A stretch of DNA of 5,057 nucleotides from DASWUD01 sp036401755 (lineage in GTDB: Bacteria > Pseudomonadota > Gammaproteobacteria > Thiohalomonadales > Thiohalomonadaceae): NCBI GenBank assembly GCA_036401755.1, contig DASWUD010000151.1, forward strand, positions 1 through 5,057, written 5' to 3'. The notes under the pieces are model-generated. The model had not been told where the DNA came from and did no database searches. It was given only the letters and a program-made list of their open reading frames with translations. The position numbers and the translations under genes were made by a program. Shown here piece by piece: positions 1 to 5,057 of the stretch. Position 1 is the first letter of the stretch, and the number at the start of each line of letters is the position of its first letter.

Positions 1-95
1 TGGCCGTTTGGATTGGGCTTCTCAATGGTGAGTTTCACCTCGAAGAGATGGGCGGAGGGGGTGATGGGATTAATCTCGTAATGAATCGAGTTCAT
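1..95 (-). CDS. M61-family metallopeptidase (glycyl aminopeptidase-like), N-terminal fragment, cut by window edge
   Basis: An ATG at 95-93 opens a minus-strand frame that stays open for 31 codons to the left edge. The peptide begins MNSIHYEINP and continues through SAHLFEVKLTIEKPNPNGQ. The pattern of a short strand ('IHYEI'), then 'P..SAHLFEV.LTI..P.P.G', is what I recall from the N-terminal beta domain of M61 peptidases (PDZ-containing, glycyl aminopeptidase-like). The zinc-binding HEXXH and the PDZ domain would lie outside the window, so activity cannot be judged. The ribosome site is weak (a TAAG about 3 bases before the ATG). The gene lies 340 bases downstream of the ACT-domain gene on the same strand, with the hairpin repeat between them, so it probably has its own promoter. 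Frame and start are seen directly; the family call is recognition from a short segment. Confidence 0.62.
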   Translation of the reverse strand, partial: MNSIHYEINPITPSAHLFEVKLTIEKPNPNG

Positions 96-198
96 AACTT
101 ACACACTGTATTTGTCTGTTTCGAATAAAGGCTGAGGTATACGACATCCCCTTTTGCCGCGCCGAGCATCGCAGCGGAGGGAGGAACAGCCCGCAGGG

Positions 199-219
199 TA
201 GCGCGCAGGACGCGCGCTA
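199..219. repeat. Hairpin A of the repeat element
   Basis: TAGCGCGC (199-206) pairs perfectly with GCGCGCTA (212-219) around a 5-base AGGAC loop. It ends exactly where hairpin B begins, so the two could stack coaxially in RNA or single-stranded DNA. No T-tract follows on either strand, so it does not look like an intrinsic terminator. Confidence 0.75.
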
Positions 220-255
220 TCCGGCAGTCAGGCCATGGATGGCCTGTCTGCCGGA
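220..255. repeat. Hairpin B of the repeat element (15 of 16 pairs, TGGA loop)
   Basis: Positions 220-227 pair with 248-255 (8 pairs, including CCGGCAG/CTGCCGG). A single T-T mismatch (228/247) follows, then CAGGCCA (229-235) pairs with TGGCCTG (240-246) around a 4-base TGGA loop. This is by far the longest hairpin in the window. Confidence 0.8.
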
Positions 256-311
256 CCCGAGTGGAGCGAGAAGCGCAGGAGAGAAGCGGCATGGGGGCGG
301 CCTTTCTTTGC

Positions 312-343
312 GTCTCTTTCTTTGGCCGCGCGAAGAAAGAGAC
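312..343. repeat. Hairpin C of the repeat element (11-bp perfect stem)
   Basis: GTCTCTTTCTT (312-322) pairs with AAGAAAGAGAC (333-343) around a 10-base GC-rich loop (323-332). The left arm is all pyrimidine except its first G. CTTTCTTTG occurs at 302-310 and again at 316-324, so the right arm could pair with either copy, giving alternative folds. Confidence 0.8.
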
Positions 344-349
344 TCGTCG

Positions 350-369
350 TGCGGGGACGAAACCCCGCA
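350..369. repeat. Hairpin D of the repeat element
   Basis: TGCGGGG (350-356) pairs perfectly with CCCCGCA (363-369) around the 6-base loop ACGAAA, seven pairs in all. It lies six bases from hairpin C. No T-run follows it on either strand, so terminator function is not supported by sequence. Confidence 0.75.
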
Positions 370-399
370 TTAGATCAGGTCGTGGCATTAAAGATTGCT

Positions 400-416
400 C
401 TGTGAACATCACACAG
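400..416 (-). terminator. Weak hairpin after the ACT-domain gene, possible but poor terminator
   Basis: CTGTG (400-404) and CACAG (412-416) form a 5-bp stem about 20 bases past the stop of the minus-strand ACT gene. On that strand the sequence after it is only mildly T-rich (ATCTTTA) and lies several bases away, so it falls short of a normal intrinsic terminator. It is the only candidate in the 60 bases between that gene and the repeat. Confidence 0.2.
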
Positions 417-435
417 GTCTCAGCAAGTAGCGTGC

Positions 436-957
436 TCAACCGATGAGCGTCTGCACCGGCGCAATCTGCACCTCAATCCCTTCCTTGTGCACCACTTCCA
501 GTGCACTGCGCAGCGCCTCGATCCCCTCGGCGGCATGGCCCTCGATGTGCATGATGTAGATCGGTTTGTCGGTGCTGCCCGCCACATCCGATTCGAGGTC
601 AAGGATGTGCAGCCCTGCTTCGGCCAGCGCGCCGGTGACCTTCGCGACGATGCCGGCGCGGTCGGCGCCGTAGACGGTGATGCGCACGTCGGGGTCGAGG
701 TGCTGGTGCAGGCCCCCTTCGATGCGATCCACGTGGAGGTGCAGGTCCAGCGACTCGGCCACCGGCATTACCAGCTCGTGCAGCCCTTTGCTGCTCAGCT
801 CGCTCTGCACCATCAGCATGATGGAGAAGTTGCCACCGAGGCGCATCATGGTCGCCTCGCCGAGGTTGCACCCCCCTTCGAACAGGGCGCTACTGACGTG
901 GGCAACGATACCGGGACGATCCTTGCCGACCAGGGTCAGCATGTACCAGTGGTTCAT
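436..957 (-). CDS. GcvR-like protein with two ACT domains
   Basis: A 173-residue soluble protein made almost entirely of two ACT domains: about residues 4-80, starting LTLVGKDRPGIVAHVS, and about 90-165, starting ITVYGADRAGIVAKVT. The D-R-x-G-I-V turn at the start of each is the usual ACT ligand-binding loop. Length and layout match the glycine cleavage repressor family. In E. coli GcvR binds glycine and controls the activator GcvA by protein contact, not by binding DNA. No gcvA or gcv genes are in the window, so the partner and ligand here are unknown and I leave the symbol empty. The ATG at 957 has a GGAG five bases upstream and lies 15 bases after the ZIP transporter stop, indicating co-transcription. 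The family call is strong; a specific role in glycine metabolism is inference. Confidence 0.85.
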   Translation of the reverse strand: MNHWYMLTLVGKDRPGIVAHVSSALFEGGCNLGEATMMRLGGNFSIMLMVQSELSSKGLHELVMPVAESLDLHLHVDRIEGGLHQHLDPDVRITVYGADRAGIVAKVTGALAEAGLHILDLESDVAGSTDKPIYIMHIEGHAAEGIEALRSALEVVHKEGIEVQIAPVQTLIG

Positions 958-972
958 ATTCTCTCCCTCACA

Positions 973-1791
973 TCAGTGGAGCGTGGAGTGGGCCAGAAAG
1001 ATCAGGGCGACACCCGCACTGATCAGGGTGATCTGCTGCAGGCTGGCGCGGATATCGAGCCGCTTGTGCAGACCGGGGATCAGATCGGCCACCGCGATAT
1101 AGATGAAGCTGGAGGCGGCGATGGCCAAAACAAAGGGGAGGTACTGCTGGGTCTCGGCCAGGCTGTAGTAGGCCAGCACACCGCCGAGCACCGTGGTGAG
1201 GCTGCTGATAATGTTATAGAGGAACGCCTTGCCGCGCTTGAAACCGTTGTGTAGCAGCACCGCGAAGTCACCCACCTCCTGCGGGATCTCGTGGGCGGCC
1301 ACCGCCAGCGCGGTGACGATGCCGAGGTGGAGGTCGGTAAGGAACGCCGCGGCGATCAGCACGCCGTCGACGAAGTTGTGGATGCTGTCGCCCACCAGGA
1401 TGAGGATGCCGGAGGCGTTGCGGCCATGGCTATGGTCGTGGCCATGGTGAGCGTGGAGATCGAACGGGTGGGTATCGTCGTGGGCTACTGGTGTGCAGCT
1501 GTTGCCGTGACAGTGGCGCCACAACACCAGCTTCTCCAGCAGAAAGAAGCCGAGCACGCCGAGCAGCACCGCCAGCATGATACGGTGGGGATCAAAACCG
1601 CCGGCGAGGGCATGGGGCAGCAAAGCCAGGAAGGCGGCACCGAGCAGTGCGCCGATGGCGAAACTGATGGCGTGGGGAATGGCGCGGGAGCGCCACTGTT
1701 CGGGGAGTGCCAGGAAGATCGAGGCCGCCACCACACTGAGCACGCCACCCAGCAGCGTAAACAGCACAATCCAGATCAGCAGCGGCATCAT
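973..1791 (-). CDS. ZIP-family divalent metal (probably zinc) transporter
   Basis: A polytopic inner-membrane protein of about 272 residues that probably takes up Zn(II) or related divalent metals. Hydrophobic segments are visible near residues 5-29, 42-64, 71-91, 128-152, 156-180, 192-211, 219-240 and 252-270 (numbered from the TTG at 1794), matching the eight helices of ZIP proteins. The signature metal site is intact: HNFVDG in helix 4 (139-144) and HEIPQEVGD in helix 5 (168-176), a LIV-1/ZIP7/ZIP13-like form. The loop between helices 3 and 4 (94-123) has ten histidines, typical of a cytoplasmic metal-binding loop. The start is ambiguous: TTG at 1794, ATG at 1791 or ATG at 1788. A GGGA sits six bases before 1788 and three before 1791. 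It follows pgeF by about 42 bases and precedes the ACT gene by 15. Metal specificity cannot be read from sequence. Confidence 0.93.
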   Translation of the reverse strand: MMPLLIWIVLFTLLGGVLSVVAASIFLALPEQWRSRAIPHAISFAIGALLGAAFLALLPHALAGGFDPHRIMLAVLLGVLGFFLLEKLVLWRHCHGNSCTPVAHDDTHPFDLHAHHGHDHSHGRNASGILILVGDSIHNFVDGVLIAAAFLTDLHLGIVTALAVAAHEIPQEVGDFAVLLHNGFKRGKAFLYNIISSLTTVLGGVLAYYSLAETQQYLPFVLAIAASSFIYIAVADLIPGLHKRLDIRASLQQITLISAGVALIFLAHSTLH

Positions 1792-1833
1792 CAATCCCGG
1801 GAGTCGACAAACAAGCGGTGCATCATACCACTG

Positions 1834-2577
1834 CTACGGTTCAATCCAGATCAGGCTCGCCATCCTTCCCGTCGCTCCTTCACGCCGGTAGGAGTAGAAG
1901 AGCTGCGACTCGCTGAAGGTGCAGTGGTCTCCGCCATAGATCTCGGTGACGCCCACGCTAGCCAAACGCAGGTGCGCCAACACATAGAGATCGGCCAGCC
2001 AGCGTCCCTGCGGCGAGGGGAGAAATGCATGCGCCGCCTGCGGGTCGACCGAGACAAAGGCGTCGCGTACCTCCGCCCCCACCTCAAAGGCATCGGCACC
2101 GATGGCCGGACCGCACCAGGCCAGCAGCTCCCCACCTGGAATGTTCATGGCGCGCACCGTCTGCTCGATCACCCCGGCCTGCAGGCCACGCCAGCCGGCG
2201 TGGACCGCCGCCACCGCGGTTCCGGCCCGGTCGCACAGCAACAGCGGCAGGCAGTCGGCGGTGAGCACTGCGCAGACCACACCAGGCAATGCACTATGAC
2301 TGGCATCCGCCTCGCACCGGGTGGCATCGATGAGCGCGGCATCGGCGGCGCAGGTGCCATGCACCTGGTTGAGCCAGCGCGGTTCGGACGGCAGCGGCAG
2401 ATGCTCACGGAGACGGCGGCGATTCTCCTTAACCGCCGCGGGATCATCCCCCACATGGGTGGCAAGATTGAGGGTGTCATAGGGGGATTGGCTGACCCCG
2501 CCCTTGCGGGTGGTGGTGCAGGCGCGCACCTGCGGCGCAGCCGGCCACTCCGGGACAATCAGTTCGATACTGCTCAC
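1834..2577 (-). CDS. pgeF: Peptidoglycan editing factor PgeF (YfiH, laccase-domain / DUF152 family)
   Basis: A 247-residue cytosolic protein of the YfiH/PgeF family, which in E. coli removes wrongly incorporated L-serine from peptidoglycan precursors. Homologues also show purine nucleoside phosphorylase and adenosine deaminase activity, and the older label 'polyphenol oxidase/laccase' persists. The three residues of the family's zinc site are present: H73 in NQVHG, C109 in TADCLPLL and H126 in AVHAGWRGL. The WCGPAIG (154-160) and CTFSE (219-223) motifs are also typical. I chose the GTG at 2577, not the longer open frame from 2658. It gives the normal length and starts directly before the first conserved strand, and the 27 upstream residues are only rluD read in another frame. 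GTG overlaps the rluD stop (GTGA), with a GGTGGGG about eight bases upstream, pointing to translational coupling. The rluD-pgeF pairing is conserved in gammaproteobacteria. Confidence 0.95.
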   Translation of the reverse strand: MSSIELIVPEWPAAPQVRACTTTRKGGVSQSPYDTLNLATHVGDDPAAVKENRRRLREHLPLPSEPRWLNQVHGTCAADAALIDATRCEADASHSALPGVVCAVLTADCLPLLLCDRAGTAVAAVHAGWRGLQAGVIEQTVRAMNIPGGELLAWCGPAIGADAFEVGAEVRDAFVSVDPQAAHAFLPSPQGRWLADLYVLAHLRLASVGVTEIYGGDHCTFSESQLFYSYRREGATGRMASLIWIEP

Positions 2578-3584
2578 TGCGCCAACCCCACCGACTGCGC
2601 ATCCTCGCGCAACACCGCGATGAGCTGCTGCATGTCCTCGGGCATCGCTACCTCCCACTCCATGTACTCGCCGGTCTCGGGATGGTCGAGGCCAAGGCGC
2701 GCCGCGTGCAGCGCCTGGCGGCGGAAGCTGCGCAGCATGCTATCCAGCGCGGGAGTGACACCGGCAGGGATGCGCAGGCGACCGGCGTAGACCGGGTCGC
2801 CGAGCAGCGGATAGTGGAGGTGTGCCATGTGCACGCGGATCTGGTGGGTGCGGCCAGTCTCCAGCTGCACCTTGATGTGGGTGAAATCGCGATAGCGTTC
2901 GGCGACACGGTAATGGGTCACCGCCGGCTTGCCACCGGGATGAACCGCCATGCGTTTGCGATCCACCGGATGGCGGCCGATGGGGAGATCGACGGTGCCG
3001 CCGCCGGTGAGTACGCCGTAGACCACAGCATCGTATTCGCGGCTCATGGTGCGCTCCTGCAGCTGGATCACCAAGCTGTTCTGCGCGGTAAGGGTGCGCG
3101 CCACCACCAGCAGACCGCTGGTCTCCTTGTCGAGACGGTGCACGATGCCGGCGCGCGGCACCAGCGCCAGCTGCGGGTCGTGAAACAGCAGCGCGTTGAG
3201 CAGCGTGCCGTCGGGGTTGCCCGCCGCTGGATGAACCACCAGCCCGGCCGGCTTGTTGACCACGAGGATCGACTCATCTTCATAGACGACGTCGAGCGGA
3301 ATATCCTGCGGCGCGAAGCGGGTGTCGGCCTCCACCTCGGCGCGCACGATCACCGCCTCGCCGCCGATCACCTTGTCTTTCGGGCGCAGCACCTTGCCGT
3401 CCACCAGCACCTTCTCCTCCTTCACCCACTGGGCGAGGCGGGCGCGCGAGAAGTCGGGAAACATCTCCGCCAGGGCCTGATCGAGGCGCTTGCCGCCCAG
3501 CGCCGCCGGCACTTCCGCCTCCAGCTCCTCGACCGGCAGTTCTTCGGCCTCGTCGAGGCTTTCGTTTATTCCGTTATCGTGCAT
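2574..3584 (-). CDS. rluD: 23S rRNA pseudouridine synthase RluD
   Basis: A 336-residue RluA-family pseudouridine synthase. RluD makes the pseudouridines at 1911, 1915 and 1917 (E. coli numbering) in helix 69 of 23S rRNA and supports late 50S assembly. An acidic leader (1-28) precedes an S4 RNA-binding domain (about 30-80: KRLDQALAEMFPDFSRARLAQWV, with the VLVDGKV strand after it). The catalytic domain follows, with VNKPAGLVVHPA (109-120), the active-site motif HRLDKETSGL (149-158; catalytic Asp152) and LETGRTHQIRVH (241-252). Length is close to the 326 residues of E. coli RluD, the difference lying mostly in the acidic leader. Paralogues RluA and RluC are conceivable, but synteny with bamD (divergent) and pgeF (downstream) points to RluD. 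The ATG at 3584 has only a weak ribosome site (TAGAG about seven bases upstream). It is the first gene of the presumed minus-strand operon; I could not identify its promoter. Confidence 0.95.
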   Translation of the reverse strand: MHDNGINESLDEAEELPVEELEAEVPAALGGKRLDQALAEMFPDFSRARLAQWVKEEKVLVDGKVLRPKDKVIGGEAVIVRAEVEADTRFAPQDIPLDVVYEDESILVVNKPAGLVVHPAAGNPDGTLLNALLFHDPQLALVPRAGIVHRLDKETSGLLVVARTLTAQNSLVIQLQERTMSREYDAVVYGVLTGGGTVDLPIGRHPVDRKRMAVHPGGKPAVTHYRVAERYRDFTHIKVQLETGRTHQIRVHMAHLHYPLLGDPVYAGRLRIPAGVTPALDSMLRSFRRQALHAARLGLDHPETGEYMEWEVAMPEDMQQLIAVLREDAQSVGLAQ

Positions 3585-3587
3585 GGG

Positions 3588-3593
3588 TATACT
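3588..3593 (+). promoter_or_regulatory. Possible sigma-70 -10 element for bamD
   Basis: TATACT matches the -10 consensus at five of six positions and would start a transcript near 3600, about 45 bases before the bamD ATG. The matching -35 at 17-base spacing (TTTATT, 3565-3570, inside the rluD coding start) is poor, so this is a tentative call. It would overlap the rluD ribosome-binding region. Confidence 0.3.
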
Positions 3594-3604
3594 CTAGGTT
3601 CCTC

Positions 3605-3619
3605 GGGTCGATGCGACCC
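3605..3619. promoter_or_regulatory. Perfect inverted repeat between rluD and bamD
   Basis: GGGTCG (3605-3610) and CGACCC (3614-3619) form a perfect 6-bp dyad with a 3-base ATG spacer, centred in the 61-base divergent intergenic region. It lies just past the predicted bamD transcript start. It could be an operator, a 5'-leader hairpin, or chance. No T-tract follows on the plus strand, so it is not a good terminator. Confidence 0.4.
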
Positions 3620-3645
3620 TGTCTTGGCTAATCTCAAGGGATACA

Positions 3646-4419
3646 ATGCGACTCATCATCAGACTGACCGCGCTGCTGGCGCTCATCTCCCTGGCCGGCT
3701 GTGCCGGGATGGGCGCAGACGAAACCGCCGGCTGGAGCGCCCAGCAGTTCTATGAAAAAGGGCATGAAGCCCTCGAAAGCGAGGACTATCAATCGGCCCT
3801 CGACTACTACAGCAAACTGGAGACGCGCTACCCCTACGGGCCCTACACCGAACAGGCCCAGCTGGAGACCGCCTACGCCCACTACAAGGCCGACGAGCCG
3901 GCCGCCGCCGTGGCCGCAGCCGACCGCTTCATCAAGCTCCACCCGCGCCACAAGAGTGTGGATTATGCCTACTATATGCGCGGACTGGCCAGCTTCGAGG
4001 CGGAACACGCCTTTCTGGAAAACCTGATCAAGCAGGATACCTCGAAGCGCGACCCCACCACTGCGCGCGAATCGTTCAACTACTTCCGCGAACTGGTGAC
4101 CCTCTTTCCCAACAGCAAGTACACGCCCGATGCCATGCAGCGCATGACCTGGCTGCGCCAGCGATTGGCCCAGTACGAGCTCCATGTCGCCGACTACTAC
4201 CTGCGCCGTGGCGCGCCGCTCTCGGCGGCCAATCGTGCCAAGTATGTAGTGGAAAACTACCAGGGCACTCCAGCCGTGGCCGATGCCCTGGCGCTGATGG
4301 TGCAGGCCTACCGCCAAATGGGGAAAACCGATCTGGCTAACGATGCCCTGCGCGTGCTGCGCCTGAACCACCCCGAGCATCCGTTCCTGGCCAAGGAACC
4401 CGCATCGACAGGCCAGTAA
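3646..4419 (+). CDS. bamD: Outer-membrane protein assembly factor BamD (lipoprotein)
   Basis: A 257-residue lipoprotein (also called ComL or YfiO) that is an essential part of the BAM complex folding beta-barrel proteins into the outer membrane with BamA. The N-terminus is a lipoprotein signal peptide: MRLIIR, a hydrophobic core, and the lipobox LAGC with lipidated Cys19. Residue +2 is Ala, not Asp, consistent with Lol sorting to the outer membrane. The mature part is TPR-like helical repeats: GWSAQQFYEKGHEALESEDY (29-48) and the following YYSKLETRYPYGPY (54-67), a second repeat at about 70-103, then the typical YYMRGLASF (109-117), RDPTTARESFNYFRELVTLF (135-154) and PNSKYTPDA (155-163). Length matches the family (245 in E. 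coli). The ATG at 3646 follows AAGGG by five bases. It is divergent from rluD, as in E. coli. The extreme C-terminus (EPASTGQ) is not conserved. Confidence 0.96.
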   Translation: MRLIIRLTALLALISLAGCAGMGADETAGWSAQQFYEKGHEALESEDYQSALDYYSKLETRYPYGPYTEQAQLETAYAHYKADEPAAAVAAADRFIKLHPRHKSVDYAYYMRGLASFEAEHAFLENLIKQDTSKRDPTTARESFNYFRELVTLFPNSKYTPDAMQRMTWLRQRLAQYELHVADYYLRRGAPLSAANRAKYVVENYQGTPAVADALALMVQAYRQMGKTDLANDALRVLRLNHPEHPFLAKEPASTGQ

Positions 4420-4574
4420 CCCCGAGAGCTCATCACTCTCATCGAGCGACATGGACAGGAACACTCTGCCGGGGCAGGGGTTACTGATCGCAGAAGATAC
4501 AACACCGGCCATCCGCGATCTTCCGGCGCCTTGGCGAGAAAAACCAGTTACAGGATAAACGTAAGGAGCGCGTC
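4420..4574 (+). other. Intergenic region between bamD and the nitroreductase gene
   Basis: 155 bases with no credible gene. A 5-bp hairpin just after the bamD stop (GAGAG 4424-4428 with CTCTC 4436-4440) has no T-run behind it. A TTGGCG (4531-4536) spaced 17 bases from GATAAA (4554-4559) is a partial sigma-70 match, but its start point would fall in the ribosome-binding site, so I do not call it. I cannot tell whether the two genes share a transcript. Confidence 0.4.
4563..4568 (+). promoter_or_regulatory. Strong ribosome-binding site for the nitroreductase gene
   Basis: AAGGAG lies six bases before the ATG at 4575, a near-ideal Shine-Dalgarno. It fixes the start of this gene, which the right edge of the window cuts off. 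Confidence 0.8.
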
Positions 4575-5057
4575 ATGTGGGATTTTTTCGAAACCGTGCG
4601 ACACCGCCACTCGGTACGCAAATACCGCAGCGACATCGGTGTAGAAGCTGAGAAGCTGCACGCCATTCTGGAGATGGCCTGCGCCGCCCCCTCCGCCGGC
4701 GACCTGCAATCGTATCGCATCGTGGTGGTGAAAGACGGGCAGCAACGGGCCGCACTGGCTCAGGCGGCGGGTGGACAGGCGTTCATCGCCGAGGCACCGC
4801 TCTGCCTGGTGTTCTGCAGCGACTCACGGCGCGCCGGGCAGAAGTATGGCGAACGGGGGCGTGAGCTGTATGCGCTACAGGACACCACCATCGCCGCTAC
4901 CTACGCCCAGCTCGCCGTGGTGGCGGCCGGCCTCGCCTCCGCCTGGGTGGGAGCCTTCGATGAAGCGGCGGTGGCAACCATCGTTAAGCTGGAGCCGGGC
5001 CTCAAACCCCTCGCCCTGCTCAGCGTCGGCTACGCGGCGGAGCTTCCCGAGGCGACC
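4575..5057 (+). CDS. Nitroreductase-family FMN oxidoreductase, 3' end missing
   Basis: An open frame of 161 codons from the ATG at 4575 to the window edge with no stop. The protein starts MWDFFETVRHRHSVRKY; the RHSVRKY segment (11-17) is the FMN phosphate-binding start of this family. It continues with APSAGDLQSYRIVVV (38-52), the family's flavin-binding segment in the form PSAG(N/D)LQ(S/A)Y instead of GNxQPW. The stretch from LQDTTIAATY (101-110) through AVVAAGLASAWVGAF (114-128) is the conserved central helix, and LALLSVGY (146-153) is the last core strand. Such proteins are usually about 170-190 residues, so only some 10-30 are missing. They are dimeric, cytosolic, FMN-dependent and use NAD(P)H. 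The physiological substrate cannot be predicted: nitroaromatics, quinones and enone reduction all occur in the family. No neighbour suggests a pathway. Confidence 0.9.
   Translation, partial: MWDFFETVRHRHSVRKYRSDIGVEAEKLHAILEMACAAPSAGDLQSYRIVVVKDGQQRAALAQAAGGQAFIAEAPLCLVFCSDSRRAGQKYGERGRELYALQDTTIAATYAQLAVVAAGLASAWVGAFDEAAVATIVKLEPGLKPLALLSVGYAAELPEAT

Larger units (their letters stand above)
145..375. repeat. Stem-loop-rich non-coding repeat element (four hairpins), probably a dispersed mobile-type repeat
   Basis: The 340-base gap at 96-435 holds no credible gene. About 230 bases of it form an ordered set of hairpins: 199-219, 220-255, 312-343 and 350-369. The first two abut, then a purine-rich linker of about 56 bases carrying a GAGAAGCG direct repeat (268-275 and 281-288), then the last two. 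The CTTTCTTTG / TTTGGCCGCGCGAAGAAAG core followed by a GCGGGG-CCCCGC hairpin resembles a non-coding sequence I have met repeatedly between genes in GC-rich proteobacteria, often mis-annotated as small hypothetical proteins. Ends are approximate; I see no clear terminal inverted repeats or target duplication. It encodes no transposase, so any mobility would need an enzyme supplied elsewhere. Sequence outside it (96-144 and 376-435) is unremarkable apart from a weak hairpin at 400-416. Confidence 0.6.

Noticed and set aside
401..413. TGTGA-ACA-TCACA, reminiscent of a CRP site
   Set aside because: The spacer is 3 bases, not the 6 needed for a CRP site, and it lies downstream of a gene, not in a promoter position.
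92..439. 115-residue minus-strand ORF across the gap
   Set aside because: It runs through all four hairpins, its composition is set by the stems (Arg/Ala-rich) and it resembles no family. It is a spurious ORF in the repeat element.
261..446. 61-residue plus-strand ORF in the same element
   Set aside because: Its AAFLCVSFFGRAKKET segment is simply hairpin C translated. Similar 'hypothetical proteins' arise wherever this repeat occurs, and it runs into the 3' end of the ACT gene.
487..1254. 255-residue plus-strand ORF
   Set aside because: Antisense to the ACT and ZIP genes; its composition is that of a shadow frame and no motif is recognisable.
1291..2790. 499-residue plus-strand ORF
   Set aside because: It is fully antisense to the ZIP transporter, pgeF and the end of rluD, all of which have clear family motifs. 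High GC produces long shadow frames, and the translation is low-complexity His/Gln/Gly/Arg.
2682..3755. 357-residue plus-strand ORF
   Set aside because: Antisense to rluD and then runs into the start of bamD in another frame; no recognisable domain.
3634..4512. 292-residue minus-strand ORF opposite bamD
   Set aside because: Its Val/Gly/Leu-rich translation looks membrane-like but is just the antisense of bamD codons; bamD is unambiguous.
4531..4559. Promoter-like TTGGCG-17-GATAAA before the nitroreductase gene
   Set aside because: Only four of six matches in each hexamer, and transcription would start within the ribosome-binding site.

Overview
This 5,057-base window is GC-rich, gene-dense bacterial chromosome. 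The rluD-pgeF pair divergent from bamD is the classic gammaproteobacterial arrangement (yfiI/rluD, yfiH and yfiO in Escherichia coli). The GC-rich codon use and the stem-loop repeat suggest an environmental gammaproteobacterium, perhaps of the Chromatiales/Ectothiorhodospiraceae type. That finer placement is inference only.

Layout on the minus strand, reading right to left: rluD (2574-3584, 23S rRNA pseudouridine synthase), pgeF (1834-2577, laccase-domain peptidoglycan editing factor, overlapping rluD by 4 bases), a ZIP-family metal transporter (973-1791) and a GcvR-like protein with two ACT domains (436-957). Gaps are -4, about 42 and 15 bases with no convincing terminator between them, so these four probably form one operon. 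A 340-base gap (96-435) follows. Most of it is a non-coding element made of four strong hairpins. The 5' end of another minus-strand gene then runs off the left edge (1-95); its first 31 codons resemble an M61-family (glycyl aminopeptidase-like) metallopeptidase.

Layout on the plus strand: bamD (3646-4419, outer-membrane assembly lipoprotein) diverges from rluD across a 61-base region that holds a possible promoter and a perfect 6-bp inverted repeat. After 155 bases comes a nitroreductase-family flavoprotein gene (4575 onward), cut off by the right edge.

The genes are mostly housekeeping: ribosome maturation (RluD), cell-wall precursor quality control (PgeF), outer-membrane protein assembly (BamD) and metal uptake (ZIP). 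I see no phage, CRISPR, toxin-antitoxin or defence genes. The one stretch that ordinary genes do not explain is the hairpin-rich element at about 145-375. It looks like a dispersed, structured non-coding repeat of the kind seen in several proteobacteria, and it has generated spurious ORFs on both strands.
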